Assembly (NCBI RefSeq): GCF_029962835.1
Contig: NC_080577.1
Location: 23,976,501 to 24,040,500, forward strand
Length of the DNA stretch: 64,000 nucleotides
Origin: Magnolia sinica
Lineage: Eukaryota; Streptophyta; Magnoliopsida; Magnoliales; Magnoliaceae
Direction: 5' to 3'
Shown: positions 34,863-45,330 of the stretch, one piece after another
Position numbering within the stretch: position 1 is the stretch's first letter
Layout of the letters: each line of letters starts with the position of its first letter
Notes under the pieces: model-generated
What the model was told of the DNA's origin: nothing
Databases searched by the model: none
What the model saw: only the letters and a program-made list of their open reading frames with translations
Translations under genes and position numbers: made by a program

Positions 34863-36869
34863 ATGGCTAGTGAGGATGAAGTCCAACCTAACCCTAGTGC
34901 CGGTGCCGGTGCGTCAGCCACTTCACCACTTGTTGTTGAGGGAGAGGGGTCTTCAGCTGCAAACAAAGGAAAGAAACGGTCAGCTGTCTGGGATGATTTT
35001 GAAGAAGTAGTAGTTAACAATGTCCCCAAGATTAGATGTATGCACTGCAAAAGTCTATATACCAAAAGTGTCGGGGGGTCGACGTCTCATTTAAACAGAC
35101 ATAGACAAAGCTGTGCAAGGAGACCTAGACTTCCACGTTCAGGCCAACAATTGCTATCATTTACAAAGTCCGAAGGATCTGGTTCTGAAGGTACGCTTAC
35201 CACTCATAAGTTTGAAAAAGAGAAACTAAAGGAGTGGTTTGCAAAGCTTATTATCATTGATGAGCAGCCATTTAAGATGGTAGAGAGTGAAATATTTATG
35301 GGATACAGCAAATACCTTAATCCTCAGTTTGAGAAGGTCTCCTGTGTTACTGTGAAGAGGGAGTGCATGAAGATGTATGCCAGTGAGAAAATGAAGCTGA
35401 AAGCAGTTTTAGATTCGGTTTCAAGGGTAAGCTTGACGTCTGATATGTGGACGGCGCAAAATCAAAGAAAGGGTTACATTTCATTGACTGCACACTATGT
35501 TGATGAAAATTGGAAACTCTGTAAGAGAATATTGAACTTTCGCCACCTTCCACCTCCCCATTCCGATCTGGTTATTTCAGATTGCATTTACAACTGTCTA
35601 CGAGATTGGGGCATTGAAAAAAAAGTCAGTTCATTAACTTTAGATAATGCTTCGACAAATGACAGTGTCATACAATTCTTACGTAACCAGTTCAAGGCAA
35701 CCGACAGTTTATTTTTTGAGGGAAAAATATTTCATGTTCGGTGTTATGCACACATTCTCAACTTAATTGTACAAGAAGGGTTGAGATCAATTGACCAAAC
35801 TATAGAGAATGTGAGGGAGAGTGTGAAGTACATAAGAGGCTCGTCGTCAAGATTGAGTATATGGAATGACATCGTCCAACGTTTGAATTTGACGTCTCCA
35901 AAAACGTTGAAGCTAGATGTATGCACGCGTTGGAATTCCACTTTTGAGATGTTGGATTCAGCTCTGGAATTGAAACATGCCTTTCCAGAATATGCAGCGC
36001 GTGATAGAACATATGCTTGGTTGCCTACTGATGATGATTGGAGCAAAGCAAAAGAAGTTCACAAAATTTTGAAGGTTTTTTATGATTGTACGAAAATATT
36101 TTCTGGCAATAAGTTTCCTACAGCAAATATATTTCTTCCATCTGTGTGGAGGATCAAGGATGCCCTGAAGAAAGCTGCTGACGACGGTCCATTTTTTCTC
36201 CAAATCATGACAGGTGGTATGCAAATGAAGTTCGATAAGTACTGGGATGATTGTCACCTGATAATGTCTTTAGCTGTTGTTCTTGATCCTCGGCGCAAGA
36301 TGAGTTATGTTAAGTATATCTTCACGAGGATTTATCCTACTGAAAAGGCAATATCTGAAACCTCGAAGGTTCGTGACGCAATTGAAGCATTGTACAACGC
36401 GTACATAACCACAGTGTCCACACCAAGTGTTTCTGAAGTTAGATCGCAAGTTGCTTCAAGCTTCGACGATGATGATTTCATGTCTTTCTTAGAAAAAGAA
36501 AATACAGACATAAGCACGAAAGAATCAGAGTTAGACATGTATCTCAAAGAGTCAGTCATACTACGACAGGATTCAGAGTTTGATGTTTTGGAGTGGTGAA
36601 AATTACGAGTTAGTGAAGGAAAATATCTTACACTATCGACGATGGCACGAGATATTTTATCAATTTCTATTTCAACAGTGGCATCGAAATCTGCGTTTAG
36701 CACAGGGAGCAGGGTCATGAGTAAGACTAGAAGTTCCCTTGCACCAGATACACTAGAAGTATTAATTTGTACACAAGATTGGTTGCGTCCGAGTCTAGGA
36801 GGTGATCTTGATGAGGAAGATGAGGAGAATGTGAATGAAGCCGCAACACATGAAACAACAGCAATATGA
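34863..36869 (+). pseudogene. hAT transposase with one premature stop
   Basis: A plant hAT (Ac/RICESLEEPER-type) transposase, which cuts and joins element ends in the nucleus. The frame is 668 codons with one in-frame TGA at 36597-36599. Domains: an acidic/Ser-rich N terminus; a BED zinc finger with C59, C62, H76 and H80 (RCMHC...HLNRH); the RNase H-like core with SLTSDMWTAQNQRKGYISLT and SLTLDNASTND, whose Asp residues are candidate catalytic positions, then CYAHILNLIVQEGL; and the C-terminal hAT dimerisation region after the stop (MARDILSISISTVASKSAFS, TLEVLICTQDWL). The stop sits in the family's conserved double tryptophan before the dimerisation region, TGG to TGA. Upstream, 578 codons are intact. 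Read-through, or reading as a domesticated gene, is possible but unproven. Confidence 0.92.
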
Positions 36870-37223
36870 TGGATGTTTGGGATGGATGTTATGATCTTGT
36901 TAGTTTATTTGAATTTGCAAATGTTGTAATGGGTACTCTTTTGACTTTTATTTTTATTTATCTGTTATGTTGAAGGATATTATGCAAGCTGCGCACTGCA
37001 TTTCTACATCTGTCTGCTGACTTTTATTTTTATTTATTTGTTATGTTGATGGATGTTATGCAAGCTGCGCAATGCATTTTTACATCTGTTTACTGACTTT
37101 TATTTTTATTTATCAGTTATGTTGACTTTTATTATTTTTTAATCCATACAATACTTTTATCTCATGTCGATATTTCATTATTGTTAAAAAGCCTAAAATA
37201 CTTTTCCAACACAATATGTAGAT
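36870..37223 (+). other. Spacer between the two hAT ORFs
   Basis: Probable 3' UTR of the transposase. ACTTTTATTTTTATTTATC and GTTATGTTGATGGATGTTAT words repeat two to three times (36940-37130), a degenerate short tandem duplication. Confidence 0.5.
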
Positions 37224-37862
37224 ATGTTTTCAAGCGACCCATCGGTTAACGTTTGGGACTATGGTTCCTTAGTCCATTCTCTAAAGTCTGGAAAGTTCAA
37301 GATTTTGTGTAATTTGTGTGAAGCTAAGTTTGTTAATAAAACTAATCGGCTCAGATAACACTTATCCTGTCGAGGTGGAGATGTAAGACCATATCCTAAA
37401 GCCTCAAAAGAAATTCAAGTTCTTTTCCAAACAGTTCTTGATTCAAACAAAAAAGCTTCTACTCCCCAATCCAAACTTTCCGAGGCAGAGAAGGAAGCTA
37501 AATTATTAGCATTGGAAGAAGAACAATTTCAACTCGCCTTAAAGCGCAGTATGGAAGAAGCTTCTACACATCAGCGATGTCCTCCAAGACCACATGATGT
37601 CGAAGCAGGTTCAAGCTGCACGGGTAAAGAGAAAAATAGTAAGAATTCAGCTAAGTTTCTCTCCAGTCTGGGTGCGTTTTACAGGACGTTGGGAACTACG
37701 TATAAATCTTCTCACAAACATAGTTTGAAAAATCTAATTCAAACTATACAAGAGGAGGGCGATAAAAAGCTATCTCCACCTTCTGAAGAGGGAGAGGTGA
37801 ATGAGTACGTATACGAAGATTTATGTAGCAGCTCGGGCTCAGATGAATCTCCTCGACAGTAG
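37224..37862 (+). pseudogene. Second BED-finger ORF of the hAT element
   Basis: A 212-codon frame with one in-frame TAA at 37356-37358. The N-terminal part, VWDYGSLVHSLKSGKFKILC, followed by CNLC and a histidine after the stop (HLSCRGGDVRPYPKAS), has the shape of the BED-like fingers at the start of DUF659-type hAT proteins. Then come an EEEQFQLALKRSMEEAS helix and an acidic Ser/Glu tail (YEDLCSSSGSDE). There is no transposase core. The stop lies between the Cys pair and the following His and could come from CAA to TAA. It could be a DNA-binding accessory protein of the element, or the stump of a second, internally deleted transposase; the sequence alone does not decide. Confidence 0.65.
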
Positions 37863-37982
37863 TTAGTAGTGTATGACTGTATTCAGTTTGTATAAAATGT
37901 TTTATTTTATGCTTTGTCAAATGTATGTAAATGTAGTAAAATTATAATATATCCTCTCTCTCATGAACTTGTAAATTATAAT

Positions 37983-38030
37983 GGGACGCGGATTACCTAC
38001 CAAAGCCCTTCCCATAAACTTGCCATAAGG
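37983..38030. repeat. Fragment resembling the 9096 MITE terminus
   Basis: GGACGCGGATTACCTACCAA followed by AGCCCTTCCCATAAACTTGC matches the terminal repeat of the element at 9096 with several changes. It is only ~45 bp, so it may be a captured end or chance. Confidence 0.35.
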
Positions 38031-38156
38031 TTCGAAACTGGCTCGAACTCGAAGGTTCGAAACTGGCCCGAACTCGCCCGATTGCTGCCGGGCCGGGTTC
38101 GGGCTGGTGATGTTGGCCCGGTCGAGTTCGGGCCTGGTGCGGCTGTTGAACGGGCC

Positions 38157-38260
38157 AATTGTCTTTCGTTAAGTCAATATGATCATTTCACTCATGGTTG
38201 TAGCCCATGGGTGGGCTTAACAGCACCATCTACCAACTTTGCCATCAACTTAACAGTGTG
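38157..38260 (+). repeat. 104-bp direct repeat, right copy
   Basis: Identical to 31530-31633; borders the right end of the hAT element. Beyond it the foldback interior resumes. Confidence 0.95.
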
Positions 38261-38662
38261 CGCTGCCTTAATGACTTGTATTACCCGCACAAAAATGTTA
38301 TGGCTTTAATGAACTAGAGCATTTTTGTGGACATACAAGCATTGAATTGTCAAGAAGGTGAATTCGGTAGTGATAGCTAGCATTTGCCAATCATGAGAGA
38401 AACACATGATTCTTTATGTAAGGAGAGAAACAATAAGATTCATATGAAACACCAAAATCTGATCATTTAATTCCCAGTCGTTTCGCAGGTTGACATAGTC
38501 ATTGGTCGAGGGAACCATTGAAACACCAAAAGTTGAGAAGAAAATTTGTAGCAAGTCACTTTTGTAATTTTTATCAAGAACATAAAACCACGAACCAAAA
38601 AGACCATCCCTGTCATGAATCAGAGAACCCTTTAAACTCACCCACTCCCTGTCATGAAATTG
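38261..38662. other. Foldback element interior, right
   Basis: Non-coding, AT-rich; a CCCTGTCATGAA word is duplicated at 38608 and 38649. No gene. Confidence 0.5.
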
Positions 38663-39413
38663 ACCAGGGCAAACATGAAACTAAGCGGGGGAAATTGGAA
38701 ATTGAGATGGGCAAACACGAAATTCAGCAGGGCAAACAGGAATTAAGCGAAGCAAGCTAAAAATTGAGCGAGGGAACCTAGGAATTGAGCGAGGCAAACA
38801 TGAAATTCAGCAGAACAAACATGAAATTGAGCGAGGCAAACTAGAAATTGAGCGGGGCAAACTTGAATTTTAGCAAGGCAAACTAGAAATTGAGCGAGGC
38901 AAGCTAGAAATTGAGCGGGACAAACATGAAATTCAGCGGGGCAAACTAGAATTTGAGTGAGGCAAACATGAAATTGAGTGGGGCAAACATGAAATTCAGC
39001 GGGGCAAATATGAAATTTAGCGGGAAAAACTAGAAATTGAGCGAGGGAACCTAGGCATTGAGTGAGGGAACTTAAAAATTTAGCAAGGCAAACTATAAAT
39101 TAAACGAGGCAACTTAGAAATTGAGCGACGGAACCTAGAAATTCAGCGAGGTAATGTAGAAATTGAGCGAGACAATCTGAAATTTGAGCGAGGGAAAGTA
39201 AAAATTCAGCGAGGGAAACAGAAATTGAGAGGGGCAAGAATGAAATTGAGCGGGGTAAACATGAAATTAAGCAGGGCAAACATGAAATTCAGTGGGGCAA
39301 ACTAGGAATTGAGTGGGGCAAATAGGAAAATGAGTGGGGTAAGAATGAAATTGAGCGAGGCAAACATGAAATTCAGCAGAGCAAACATGAAATTGAGCGG
39401 GACAAGCATGAAA
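38663..39413 (+). repeat. 21-bp minisatellite, middle array (same direction as left)
   Basis: About 36 units of GAAATTGAGCGGGGCAAACAT with variants (GAGGCAAACTAGAAATTGAGC and others). Confidence 0.95.
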
Positions 39414-39593
39414 TCCTCGTGCTCTTCAATCTACCAGCTAAGGGACCACACGTGGTATCTCATTGGATAACCAAACTTTCTTACATCACTAATGAAGTTC
39501 AAAACAAGATCAATCGAACCTCAAACAGGATTTTATGACATTTAGCTGTGGCTTCTGTTCAATGCTGCAGCAACTCTCCCAATTTCTACATTG
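39414..39593. other. Spacer between opposed arrays
   Basis: About 180 bp of unique sequence that would form the loop if the flanking arrays pair. No ORF. Confidence 0.7.
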
Positions 39594-41036
39594 CCTCGTT
39601 GAATTTCTAGGTTCCGTCACTCAATTTCTAGGTTTCCTCGCTCAATTTTTAGGTTCCCTCGCTCAATTTCTAGCTTGCCTCGCTCAATTCTTAGGTTGCC
39701 TCGCTTAAATCCTATGTTCCCTCACTTAATTTCTAGCTTCCCTCGCTCAATTTCTAGCTTCCCTCGCTCAATTCCTAGGTTCCCTCGCTCAATTTCTAGC
39801 TTCCCTCGCTCAATTCCTAGGTTCTCTCGCTCAATTCCTAGGTTGCCTCACTAAATTTTTATATTGCCTCGCTCAATTCCTAGGTTCTCTCGCTCAATTT
39901 TTAGGTTGCCGCGCTTAATTTTTAGCTTCCCTTGCTCAATTCCTAGGTTACCTCGTTCAATTTATAGTTTGCCTCGCTGAATTTTTAGGTTCCCTCGCTC
40001 AATTTCTACGTTGCCTCGCTCAATTCCTAGGTTCCCTCGATCAATTCTTACATTACCTCTTTCAATTCCTATGTTGCCTCGCTCAATTTCTAGGTTCCCT
40101 CGCTCAATTTCTAGCTTCCCTCGCTCAATTCCTAGGTTGCCTCGCTCAATTTGTAGGTTGCCTCGCTCAAATTCTATGTTCCCTCACTCAATTTCTAGCT
40201 TGCCTCGCCTAATTTCTAGCTTCCCTCGCTCAATTCCTAAGTTGCCTCGCTAAATTTCTACGTTGGCTCGCTTAATTACTAAGTTCCCTCGCTCAATTCC
40301 TAGGTTGCCTCACTCAATTTCTAGCCTCCCTCGCTCAATTCCTAGGTTGCCTCGTTCAATTTATAGTTTGTCTCGTTGAATTTCTAAGTTCTCTCGCTCA
40401 ATTTCTAGCTTCCCTCGCTCAATTCCTAGATTGCCTCGCTGAATTTCTACGTTCCCTCGCTTAATTCCTAGGTTCCCTTGCTCAATTTGTAGGTTGCCTC
40501 GCTCAAATCCTATGTTCCCTCGCTCAATTGCTAGCTTGCCTTGCTCAATTTCTAGCTTCCCTCGCTCAATTCATAGGTTGACTCGCTCAATTTGTAGGTT
40601 GCCTCGCTCAAATCCTATGTTCCCTCGCTCAATTTCTAAGTTCCCTCGCTCAATTTCTAGGTTGCCTCATTCAATTTCTAGCTTCCCTCGCTCAATTTCT
40701 ATGTTACCTCGTTCAATTTCATGTTTGCCCCGCTTAATTTTCAGTTTGCCCCGTTGATTTTTTAGTTTCCCCCGCTCGATTTTCAGTTTACCCCGTTGAA
40801 TTTCATGTTTGCCCCACTCAATTTTCAGTTTGCCTCACTCAAATTTCAGTTTGCCCAGTTGAATTTCATGTTTGCCCCACTGAATTTCTTGTTTGCCCCA
40901 CTCAATTTTTAGTTTGCCTCACTCAAATTTTAGTTTGCCCAGCTGAATTTCATGTTTGCCCCGCTCAATTTCATGCTTGGCCCACTCAAATTTCAATTTA
41001 CCCAACTGAATTTCATGTTTGCCCCGCTCAATTTAA
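39594..41036 (-). repeat. 21-bp minisatellite, right arm array (inverted)
   Basis: About 69 units on the opposite strand. On the plus strand it reads CTCGCTCAATTTCTAGGTTGC and variants; toward the right edge the units become TTGCCCCGCTCAATTTCATGT, matching the left arm. Translated frames show a seven-residue repeat (PRSISRF-like) and are not genes. Confidence 0.95.
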
Positions 41037-41119
41037 CTAGTGTGAGTTTTCAAGAAACTTGCCTGAGTTTTTATTTTAGTTGACTCAACTTGACAGGGTT
41101 TGAGTCGTATTCGTATTTT

Positions 41120-41294
41120 AAAAATATGATCTCAATATACTTTTATTGTGAAATAGAAAATTGAAAAACCCAAGATTTTCTACAAAAGTAGTTAAATTCT
41201 CTTTTGATTTTTGCAGAAACTCCATTTTCGATATCATTTAGCATATGGGTTTTGTCTATGATAATCCAATAGGAATGATGACTCGAGAACATAC
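41120..41294 (+). other. Spacer and left flank of the gypsy element
   Basis: CCAATAGGAATGATGACTCG at 41266-41285 recurs at 55788-55807 just after the 3' LTR. The probable target duplication is CCAAT. Confidence 0.6.
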
Positions 41295-44200
41295 TACAAA
41301 GGCCTGCGTACCACCTTAGGCAGAAATCACTAAGGACCAAATTCTTTAGAAATTAGATAAGAATTAACAAAGAGTTAAACTAGATTATCTGTGAAATTAG
41401 CTCTAACCACTTTAAATACGAACTGCAAGACCTAAAACTAGCAGAATTGCTAACACTACATTACCTAAAAACGTAGGATCAATCTCAAAACCCAGTTGCT
41501 CTCGAAAGCGCACTAAAACTTCGTATCGGACCCGGACCGCGCGTCGACAGTCCGATTAATGCAAAACTATATGCTTATGACTGCCTTATTGGGCTTGACA
41601 ACCATCTCGGAAATCAAGTCCTAATAGTATCCCGAAACGCATAACTTGAGCTCGGAGCGAAGTATGTGAGAAACACAAATATTTTTAGAAAATGAACTCA
41701 AACTTAAGTGAATTGGGCCGTTTCGCTTGTACGCTAAATCTAAGATTTCAGACCGTTAGGTTCTGACCTAATTACACCCTTGGATTAGGAAAAATTTTCA
41801 ACACATGTTAGTATACTTGTGGCCCTAATCGAGTATCGCTCAATTTCTAAGTTCCCTCGCTCAATTTCTAGGTTGCCTTGTTCAATTTCTAGCTTCCCTC
41901 GCTCAATTTCTATGTTACCTCGTTCAATTTCTAGCCTCCAGATGAGCTCCGTTGGCCCGGAAGAACCACCCTTTAGCTATATCCTAAGTATACCATGGCC
42001 TTGGGGCCATTTTAATCAGTTCTAGGCCTATATAAGGACCTTTACCCACCTCTCTCATTCCATACGAATTCTAAACCCTAAGAGAGAGAAGAGAGAAAAG
42101 AAAAGAAGAGAGTGAGGAGAAGTGAGAGAGAGTGTGAGTTAGTTGTTGGGATTCTTCCCTGCCGCTCCACTTGCTGAAGCGTCGCTTTCGTGTCACTATA
42201 CCAGTAATTCCAAATCCATTTTTGGGTAAGAAGTCCTAACCCTAATCTGATTTGGGAATCCAAATAGTAGAATCGACGAAATAGCTAACCTATTTCGTAA
42301 TTCAGGTAACCGTTGTATCATAAACAAAGACGTGGTATTCAAACTGAGTCCGATACGAGTATATCGGCGAAAGGTGTGGGCTATAAATGTTTAGGTTATG
42401 GTTTTCAAGGCTTTCAATATCAGTTAATGATTTATGACTGACTTGATTGCTATCACATGTGTTTAGTTACGATGTTTCCGTATGTTACACATATATATAA
42501 CCTATGTTGAATATAATGCATTCTATGTGTTTGTAAAAATGTCTGAATGAATATGGAATTATGATTTATACTTGCCATGTTTATTATTTGAGAATATATG
42601 ATTGTTGTATGCGTGGCAACTCCTTTGTAAAAGGATTCGCCATAATATCTGTTATAACTAATATACTACATGTGTGTTGTAATGTATAGTCTAAGTGTTT
42701 GATCAATTGTCTGAATGAGTAATTGTTTGATGAAATGTATTTATTAAAGGTGTTGAGATAAGATTCTTAATCACCTTAGCTATTCAAATGGATTTCTCCA
42801 TGTAATTTACATTAGGCTTAGTGATCCATGTATGAAATGCTTATGTATGATGATATATGCAATATGTGTTTGTTAAAATGTTCAAACGAGATTTATATTT
42901 TGATTGGTTATCACATGCTATCTTTGACTATCACATGTGAATGCTACTGCTTTGGACTGTGATTGGGGCTACGATGTAGTCCAAGCAATCGATAATGGCT
43001 CCTATTCGAGTGGACGAACTAGTTTCGCCACGTCAGACACGTTTGAGGAATCCGGGTCGTACGCTAACTGACAACAATGGTTAGGCCACGCAGAGTGCTT
43101 ACGCGTCCATGTCAATTGATTTAATGTGTGCTCGTACTAATCGGACTTGTCAAGTAACCCAATTGGCCTATTGTATGCTTAACTTGTATGGATGCAATTG
43201 CTTGAACCTAAGGTACCAACTTACCAGTGAAAAGCCTGTTTAACCTTGGTACCTCGATCCGCTAAGACTCATGAGCCGGGCATGGTGGTATGGGACACCG
43301 TGGTCGAGCTGTTGGCCTACGCTGGGGTGACGAGCCTCCCCGTAGTGACCAGTGAGCAACCCAAACTCGTGAGCTTAATACGGTGGTATGGGACACTGTA
43401 TTTGAGTTGTCGGCCTACGTTAAGGTGACGAGCCTTTCCCGTAGTGACCTCGAGTATACACTAGGACTACGTTAGGGTGACGAGCCTTTCCATAGTGACC
43501 TCAAGTATAAACCAGGCCTACACTGAGGTGACGAGCCTCTCCATGGCGGCCTGGAATACACCTATCGTATGTGATTGACTGGGATTGACGACCCTAGAGG
43601 GATCATTATTTGGGTAATGATATAAGGGAGGTACCTTAGCTTTCCGAATCTGCTGTATGAATAAGCCTAAATAAGAACTTGGTTAACACGAACATGCATC
43701 CGCATTGCACAGTGCTTTGGCGAGGAAGTGCACGTGTCCGGAGTGGTGTATGCTGCGATCGTGAGATGATGTTGCTGAGGGAGTGTAGGCGAGGACATAC
43801 ATCATTATTGCACACCATTATTGCATTAACAAGAGTACTTAGGATACGATTGTTGTACTGCTTTATCATTACTGCTTGATTGAATTGATAACATGTTAAC
43901 CTTTGTCTTATAGCTCCACTGAGTTAATCACTCACTCCCACTCTGGGACGGTGTTTTAAAATACCAACCAGACCCTATTGTAGTTGTAGATGACGACGAA
44001 GCTTACGTGACGGAGCCTGACTTCACTGATGACGAGGAGGAGTTCTCCTTTATGCAGTTATCAGGCGGGTCTATATAGGCCATGTTCTGATCGACGAGGT
44101 TCCAAGGATGATGACTAGATGCCATTACACTTTACCATTTTGTATTTTGGGGACACACATGTATATTTACTTTGGATATTTTGAAAATTGTACATGTATA

Positions 44201-44450
44201 TATTTGACCTGGTGACGTTCATACTCTGGGGACTTATAGTCACTTATATGCTTATACGTACTTATCACAGTCTTTCGTTTGTGTAATTTAACTGTCTCTG
44301 GAGTATGATATATTGTTTTGGTATAATCACACTCATGTTTAGTGCACTAATATGGACAACATTAAATCATCATTATCTATGTTGCATAAGTGATGTGTTG
44401 GAACTCGAGAGTTGGGCTCCTGCTTAACCTTCGATTTTCAGGGCATTACA
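41295..44450 (+). mobile_element. Gypsy 5' LTR (edge and one patch replaced)
   Basis: Aligns with the 3' LTR pieces (51586-52965 and 55385-55787) at roughly 91% over the first 290 bp that I compared. The first ~24 bp of the LTR (TGTAACGTCTTG...) are missing and replaced by flank-like sequence. It ends GGGCATTACA beside the primer site. A TATA box, TATATAAG, is at 42029-42036, followed by a GA-rich leader. The downstream half contains imperfect direct repeats (GGTGACGAGCCT..CCGTAGTGACC) at 43320-43560. Confidence 0.88.
41835..41934 (-). repeat. Copied block of the 21-bp array inside the 5' LTR
   Basis: About 100 bp of the minisatellite sits where the 3' LTR has 124 bp of ordinary LTR (52147-52270). 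It matches 40624-40720 almost base for base, including unit order and variants, so that stretch of the neighbouring array is the likely template. Confidence 0.88.
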
Positions 44451-44453
44451 AGT

Positions 44454-44465
44454 TGGTATCAGAGC
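44454..44465 (+). promoter_or_regulatory. Gypsy primer binding site (initiator Met tRNA)
   Basis: TGGTATCAGAGC, three bases after the LTR end at 44450; complementary to the initiator-Met tRNA 3' end. Confidence 0.92.
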
Positions 44466-45330
44466 ATGATTTGAATTAAACTGGACCTGAGTTATGGTAA
44501 CACGACGCACACTAACGTACTTTGATTTAGGAGGGTGTGATGAAAACATAGAAACGATCCTAGGATCCCAAGTTCACCCGTCGGTGATCCTACCACTGTT
44601 GAAGCGAAACTAACCATTAGATTTCACCCCGTACACGTATAAGATCATGTAAAGATGATCCCAATCCCTTTTTAAACCGTTAATCGATGAGTTTGGGCGA
44701 TAATCCAGTGAATCCCACGCACAAAACACGCTAGAAGCGTGCAAGTTGAAGTCCGAAAGTACTTTAAAGGGATGTGGGGGCCACCCCGCAATTTACAAAG
44801 GGACCCAAGGGGGGTCCCATGTATTTTCTGAACCCCGGAGAGGAGGGGGGGGGGGGGGTGGACACCGCCCCCAGGCGGGGTGACCGCTGATGGGACCGCG
44901 GTGCATGGGCGGCGGCACCGCCCAATCGGCGACGCGCCGCTCACTGCCCGGCCAGGTGGGCCTATGCACACGTGTGGGACCACCCCACTATTCCTTAAAC
45001 CCTCTTTTGGGTTGTTTTGTCCCATTTCATGCCCCTCTCAACTCCATTTCCCCTCTCAAACACTCTAAAGCTTCCATTACCTCTCAAATTCTTTCTTCCA
45101 TACACTTCCAACCCTCAAATCTTCAATCTTGTTCAACCTTACCTTGCTATTCCTCATTTTCATCTCTCCATCTTCCCTATTTCTCCACATTTGAGCACGA
45201 AAGCCCTCTTTGGTGTCTCATATCCTTCCAAACTCACAAACCCATCTCACCCTTCAAGCTTTGTCAACTCAATGACTCTTTTTGAGCTAGCCACCGTCAT
45301 CTTCTCAATCTCTATGCTCCTTTCTCTCAT
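44466..45330 (+). other. Gypsy leader
   Basis: Non-coding. It includes a (G)n run at 44837-44858 and a CT-rich stretch at 45010-45240. An open frame enters from 45017, but protein-like sequence begins only near 45331. Confidence 0.5.

Larger units (their letters stand above)
31634..38156 (+). mobile_element. hAT-type DNA transposon, 6.5 kb
   Basis: The segment between the 104-bp direct repeats. Both ends are rich in CCCGACTCG/TTCGGGC words (31650-31755 and 38030-38156), like the subterminal transposase-binding clusters of plant hAT elements. The middle carries a near-intact hAT transposase and a second BED-finger ORF, both on the plus strand. Clear terminal inverted repeats and an 8-bp target duplication are not visible, so the exact ends are inferred from the direct repeats. 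Confidence 0.75.
30417..41119. mobile_element. Foldback-like element with 21-bp repeat arms
   Basis: The outer ends are inverted repeats: AAAATACGAATTCGACTCAA at 30417 and the complement of AAAATACGAATACGACTCAA ending at 41119. About 90% identity runs over a ~90-bp head to CACACTAGTTAAATTGAGC, and each head passes directly into an array of a 21-bp unit. Long inverted ends made of tandem repeats are the hallmark of foldback elements. Without the hAT insertion it would be about 4.1 kb, of which about 2.6 kb is repeat. I see no transposase that clearly belongs to it and no clear target duplication. Confidence 0.7.

Noticed and set aside
38663..41036. CRISPR-like array
   Set aside because: Units are contiguous 21-bp degenerate tandem repeats without spacers, in a plant nuclear genome with introns and retrotransposons.
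43246..43560. Coding repeat in the 5' LTR
   Set aside because: GGTGACGAGCCT..CCGTAGTGACC direct repeats belong to the LTR sequence, and the short frames are not conserved in the 3' LTR, where this part is missing.
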